Of a stretch of 8,072 nt of DNA, positions 6,028 to 8,072 are shown one piece after another. A program made the translations under genes and the position numbers. The notes beneath the pieces were generated by a model. That model searched no databases. It was not told the DNA's origin and worked only from the letters and a program-made list of their open reading frames with translations. Location: NCBI GenBank assembly GCA_021791615.1, contig JAJYWG010000133.1, positions 1 to 8,072 of the forward strand, read 5' to 3'. The stretch comes from Actinomycetes bacterium. GTDB taxonomy: Bacteria > Actinomycetota > Acidimicrobiia > Acidimicrobiales > RAAP-2. Position 1 is the first letter of the stretch. Every line of letters begins with the position of its first letter.

Positions 6028-6211
6028 ATACTGTGCCCTACCCCAGAAGTCCCCCGCGGGGCGCGTCACCGCTGGTCGGACGCCTGTCGGCGAGCCGACG
6101 GCGGGAGAGCGGGAGAAGTTCAGAAAATTCCTCCCGAAGGCCTTGACTTCGCGCCGCGATCGAGTCATCGATATCCGCCCCTTGCGACGCTTGCCCGGTT
6201 GTGGGCCGCCC
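6028..6211. promoter_or_regulatory. Divergent intergenic region with inverted repeats and a possible plus-strand promoter
   Basis: This 184-base region separates the minus-strand zinc-ribbon gene from the plus-strand small ORF and recombinase. It contains CCCCGCGGGG (6053-6062), the inverted repeat GTCGGC-GA-GCCGAC (6086-6099), a purine tract at 6101-6118 and a small AT-rich patch (6119-6130). TTGACT (6143-6148) is a good -35 match. The best -10 partner, ATCGAT at 6167-6172, is poor, so the promoter is tentative. The repeats are candidate regulator sites for switching the integrase on or off. Confidence 0.4.
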
Positions 6212-6412
6212 ATGGCCACCCACCGCCAACCCCACCGTCCCCCAGATGCCCACGCTGCCCTCTCGTCGCGCCGTCGACCGTGCGGGGCACCCCGGGTCGT
6301 CCTCGCACCGGCGGGCTACCTCCCCCTCGACGAGTCTCATGAGGAGGCGGCGCTCTGCGCCCTGGCGGACCTGCTGTCTGCCGTCACCGACCAGCGGGAG
6401 GAGGCCGCTTGA
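6212..6412 (+). CDS. Small hypothetical protein upstream of the recombinase
   Basis: This is a possible 66-residue protein starting at ATG 6212 and ending in TGA 64 bases before the recombinase. The first 28 residues are basic and proline-rich. The second half, APRVVLAPAGYLPLDESHEE followed by a helix ALCALADLLSAV, looks more like real protein than the antisense frames do. I do not recognise it. The ribosome site is weak (a G-rich stretch at 6197-6206), so the start is uncertain. A small excision or regulatory factor would fit this position, but no domain supports that. Confidence 0.4.
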   Translation: MATHRQPHRPPDAHAALSSRRRPCGAPRVVLAPAGYLPLDESHEEAALCALADLLSAVTDQREEAA

Positions 6413-6463
6413 CCGGCCGTCTGCCCGGAGGTCTCATCGAAACGATCATCCCGCCAACAAGAG

Positions 6464-6469
6464 AAGGAG
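6464..6469 (+). promoter_or_regulatory. Ribosome binding site of the serine recombinase
   Basis: AAGGAG lies 7 bases before the GTG at 6477, a near-consensus Shine-Dalgarno sequence. It is the clearest ribosome site in the window and fixes the recombinase start. Confidence 0.8.
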
Positions 6470-6476
6470 CCCGCAC

Positions 6477-8072
6477 GTGAGAGTTGCCACCTACACCCGG
6501 ATCTCGACCGACGAGGACCACCAGCCCTACTCCCTGGAAGCCCAGGCCGAGCGGCTCGGCGCCTACGTGAAGAGCCAGGAGGACTGGGAACTCACCCGCC
6601 GCTTCAGCGACCAGGCGTCGGGCGCATCCACCGAACGCCCGGGTCTCCAGCGTGCCCTGGCCGAGGCCCGGGCCGGGCGCTTCGACCTCCTCTTGGTCTA
6701 CCGGGTCGACCGGTTCTCCCGCTCGGTGCGCGGTCTCGCCCAGCTCCTCGAAGACTTGGACGCTGCCGGGGTCGCCTTCCGCTCGGCCACCGAGCCCTTC
6801 GACACCACGAGCGCGGCCGGGCGGATGATGGTCCAGATGCTCGGCGTGTTCGCCGAGTTCGAGCGGGCGACCATCGTCGACCGGGTGATCGCCGGCATGG
6901 AGCGCAAAGCTGCCCGTGGCGGCTGGTGCGGGGGGTCGCGTCCCTTCGGCTACGACGTCGACCCCGCGACGGGTTACCTCGTTCCTGCCCCCGGCGAGGC
7001 GCCGCTCGTCCCGGTCCTCTTCGACCGCTACGCCCACGGCCGAGACGGCGCCCGGGCGCTGGCGGTGTGGCTGAACGAGGCCGGGCACCGGACCAAGGCC
7101 GGTCGGCCGTGGAGCCACACCGCCGTCTTGACCGTGCTGCGCAACCCGGTCTACGTGGGCAAGGTCTTCTTCCGCGACGCCCTCTACGACGGCCCGCACC
7201 CCCACCTGGTCGACGAGCAGCTCTTTGCCCGCGTCCAGGCCCTCCTCTCCGAGCGTGGTGAGGACTGGTCCAAACGGGCCTCGGCGACCTCACCGTTCCT
7301 CTTGGCCGGGCTCGTTGTCTGCGCCCGCTGCGGCAAGCACTTCGTCGGGACCTCGGCCGTGGGCAACCGCTACCGGTACCGGTACTACACGTGTTTCTCC
7401 CGCCAGCGCTACGGCACGAAGCACTGCGGCGCCGAACGCCTGCCCGCCGAGGACCTGGACGCCGCCGTCCTCGACGCCTTGCTCCACACGTACGAGCGCA
7501 CCGATCTGTTCGACAAGGCCGTCTCGGCCGCCCGCCGCCGGGCACGCGCCGAGCGCGCCAACCTCGAGCAGGAGCAGGCTGTCGTCAACGCCGGGATCGC
7601 CAAGGCCGAAGACGCTATCGAGCGCTACCTCTCGGCGTTCGAGGCCGGCACGCTGTCCGAAGCCCAGTGCGGCAAGCGCCTCGAAGGCCTCGCCGCCAAG
7701 GTGCGCGACCTCCGCGCTCGGCGTGAGGAGCTGGTTGCCGCCATGGAGCACGCCTCGGCGAGAGCGCCCGACGCCGGCGAGATCGCCGCCATGCGGCGCC
7801 ACATCGAACAGGCACTCACCGAGGGAGCGGTGCCGGCCCGCAAGGCGCTCCTCCAGGCGCTCGTCCACGAGATCCGGGTCGAGGGTCGCGACCGCGTCGT
7901 ACCGTGGTTCCGCGTGCCAGGCGGCGCTGACCCCAAGGTTCGCGCTCTGGCGCGATCGGCGCCCCCGGCAGGACTCGAACCTGCGCACCCGGCTCCGGAG
8001 GCCGGTGCTCTATCCGCTGAGCTACGGGGGCGGGCCTGCGCGTCCGGCTCGGACCCGAGCAGGCGCTGCGGT
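6477..8072 (+). CDS. Large serine recombinase (site-specific integrase), open at the window end
   Basis: The protein has 532 residues in the window and no stop. The N-terminal resolvase domain (1-145) carries the nucleophile S10 in YTRIS, the arginine-rich YRVDRFSRSVRGL (75-87) and the family helix MLGVFAEFERATIVDRV (121-137). The Recombinase domain follows (about 150-260), with GGSRPFGYDVDPATG and HTAVLTVLRNPVYVG. Next come a zinc ribbon with C282, C285, C306 and C317, a coiled coil (about 350-440), and a C-terminal strand pair with LVHEIRVEGRDRVVPWF (462-478). Such enzymes join phage or element attachment sites to the chromosome. The GTG start is set by AAGGAG. Past about residue 494 the frame runs antisense through a tRNA-Arg gene, giving PPAGLEPAHP and onward. 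That tail is a by-product of integration at the tRNA. It may still be translated, since no earlier stop exists. The catalytic residues are intact, so the enzyme is probably active. Confidence 0.92.
   Translation, partial: MRVATYTRISTDEDHQPYSLEAQAERLGAYVKSQEDWELTRRFSDQASGASTERPGLQRALAEARAGRFDLLLVYRVDRFSRSVRGLAQLLEDLDAAGVAFRSATEPFDTTSAAGRMMVQMLGVFAEFERATIVDRVIAGMERKAARGGWCGGSRPFGYDVDPATGYLVPAPGEAPLVPVLFDRYAHGRDGARALAVWLNEAGHRTKAGRPWSHTAVLTVLRNPVYVGKVFFRDALYDGPHPHLVDEQLFARVQALLSERGEDWSKRASATSPFLLAGLVVCARCGKHFVGTSAVGNRYRYRYYTCFSRQRYGTKHCGAERLPAEDLDAAVLDALLHTYERTDLFDKAVSAARRRARAERANLEQEQAVVNAGIAKAEDAIERYLSAFEAGTLSEAQCGKRLEGLAAKVRDLRARREELVAAMEHASARAPDAGEIAAMRRHIEQALTEGAVPARKALLQALVHEIRVEGRDRVVPWFRVPGGADPKVRALARSAPPAGLEPAHPAPEAGALSAELRGRACASGSDPSRRCG
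7281..7622 (+). repeat. Diverged direct repeat, right copy (partner 1-342)
   Basis: This is the segment of the intact recombinase (residues 269-382, zinc ribbon and first part of the coiled coil) that matches the fragment at the left edge of the window. Homologous recombination between the two copies would delete everything between them, including the permease operon and antiporter, and would leave a hybrid recombinase gene. Confidence 0.9.
7960..7985 (-). other. Putative attachment site at the 3' end of tRNA-Arg
   Basis: The T arm and 3' acceptor strand are the part of a tRNA that integrating elements usually restore on insertion. The recombinase gene runs directly into this segment, the standard layout for an integrase next to its own att site. 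No second copy of the T-arm sequence occurs elsewhere in the window, so the other end of the element is outside it. The exact crossover bases cannot be read from one junction. Confidence 0.5.
7960..8031 (-). tRNA. tRNA-Arg (anticodon CCG)
   Basis: The minus strand folds as a complete cloverleaf of 72 bases. The acceptor arm is GCCCCCG (8031-8025) with CGGGGGC (7967-7961) and discriminator G at 7960. The D arm is GCTC-AGCGGATA-GAGC. The anticodon arm is CCGGC-CTCCGGA-GCCGG with anticodon CCG (reads CGG, arginine). The T arm is GCAGG-TTCGAGT-CCTGC. CCA is not encoded. The gene faces the recombinase tail to tail, and its 3' half is the likely integration site of the element. Confidence 0.95.
8034..8064. 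repeat. Nested inverted repeat upstream of tRNA-Arg
   Basis: GCCTGC (8034-8039) is complementary to GCAGGC (8059-8064). Inside them CTCGG (8048-8052) can pair with CCGAG (8055-8059), though a two-base loop makes that inner form weak. It lies 2 bases beyond the 5' end of the tRNA. It could be a terminator of an upstream gene or a processing signal. No T-run is seen before the window ends. Confidence 0.3.

Larger units (their letters stand above)
343..7960. mobile_element. Part of a probable tRNA-Arg-inserted integrative element with transporter cargo
   Basis: The segment is bounded on the right by an intact serine recombinase reading into tRNA-Arg, and on the left by the broken end of a related recombinase in the same orientation. 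Between them lie a Replic_Relax-like remnant and accessory genes (permease operon, antiporter, zinc-ribbon protein). The left limit is the breakpoint and need not be a true element end. Only the right boundary is well supported. The cargo could also be older chromosomal DNA trapped between two insertions. Confidence 0.45.

Noticed and set aside
6384..7205. 273-residue minus-strand open frame opposite the recombinase
   Set aside because: The plus strand encodes an unmistakable resolvase catalytic domain here. The minus frame is a GC-codon shadow without motifs.
343..7900. Second tRNA-Arg 3' end marking the other element boundary
   Set aside because: I looked for the T-arm sequence ggactcgaacctg and saw only short chance matches (for example ctcgaac near 1804).
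7290..7988. 232-residue minus-strand open frame overlapping the tRNA
   Set aside because: It is antisense to the zinc ribbon and coiled coil of the recombinase and begins inside the tRNA gene.

Overview
This is a GC-rich, high-coding-density window of actinobacterial character. The evidence is GTG start codons, arginine- and alanine-rich proteins, a Replic_Relax-type protein and an actinobacterial-style serine recombinase beside a tRNA gene. An acidimicrobial-type actinobacterium would fit, but the genus cannot be fixed from the sequence alone.

Layout from left to right. Positions 1-405 hold the 3' part of a large serine recombinase gene that enters from outside the window. It breaks off from its family at base 342/343 and ends 20 codons later in unrelated sequence. 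Positions 343-556 have no convincing gene but contain a 12-bp-period repeat and a hairpin just before the next start. Positions 557-1099 (+) encode a short Replic_Relax-like protein that appears to lack its N-terminal half. Facing it is a minus-strand block. Positions 3267-1156 form a tight three-gene operon, TauE/SafE permease, DUF1634 membrane protein and GntR/UTRA regulator, with a leaderless-type promoter in front. Upstream of that on the same strand is a 704-residue KefB-like cation/proton antiporter with two C-terminal Usp-like domains (5522-3408), then a small four-cysteine zinc-ribbon protein (6022-5645). The divergent region 6028-6211 leads on the plus strand to a small 66-residue ORF (6212-6412) and a full-length large serine recombinase (from 6477). 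The recombinase frame has no stop before the window ends. It runs antisense through a tRNA-Arg(CCG) gene at 8031-7960.

Interpretation. The right part looks like the integrase end of an integrative element inserted at the 3' end of tRNA-Arg. The truncated recombinase at the left edge is about 86-87% identical in DNA (hand count) to the matching part of the intact one and has the same orientation. This suggests two related elements were stacked at one hotspot and the older one decayed. The genes between the two copies would then be cargo: an anion (sulfite/sulfonate-type) exporter with its own regulator, an ion antiporter, and remnants of a plasmid-like replication or transfer module. No CRISPR array, rRNA or complete conjugation module is visible.
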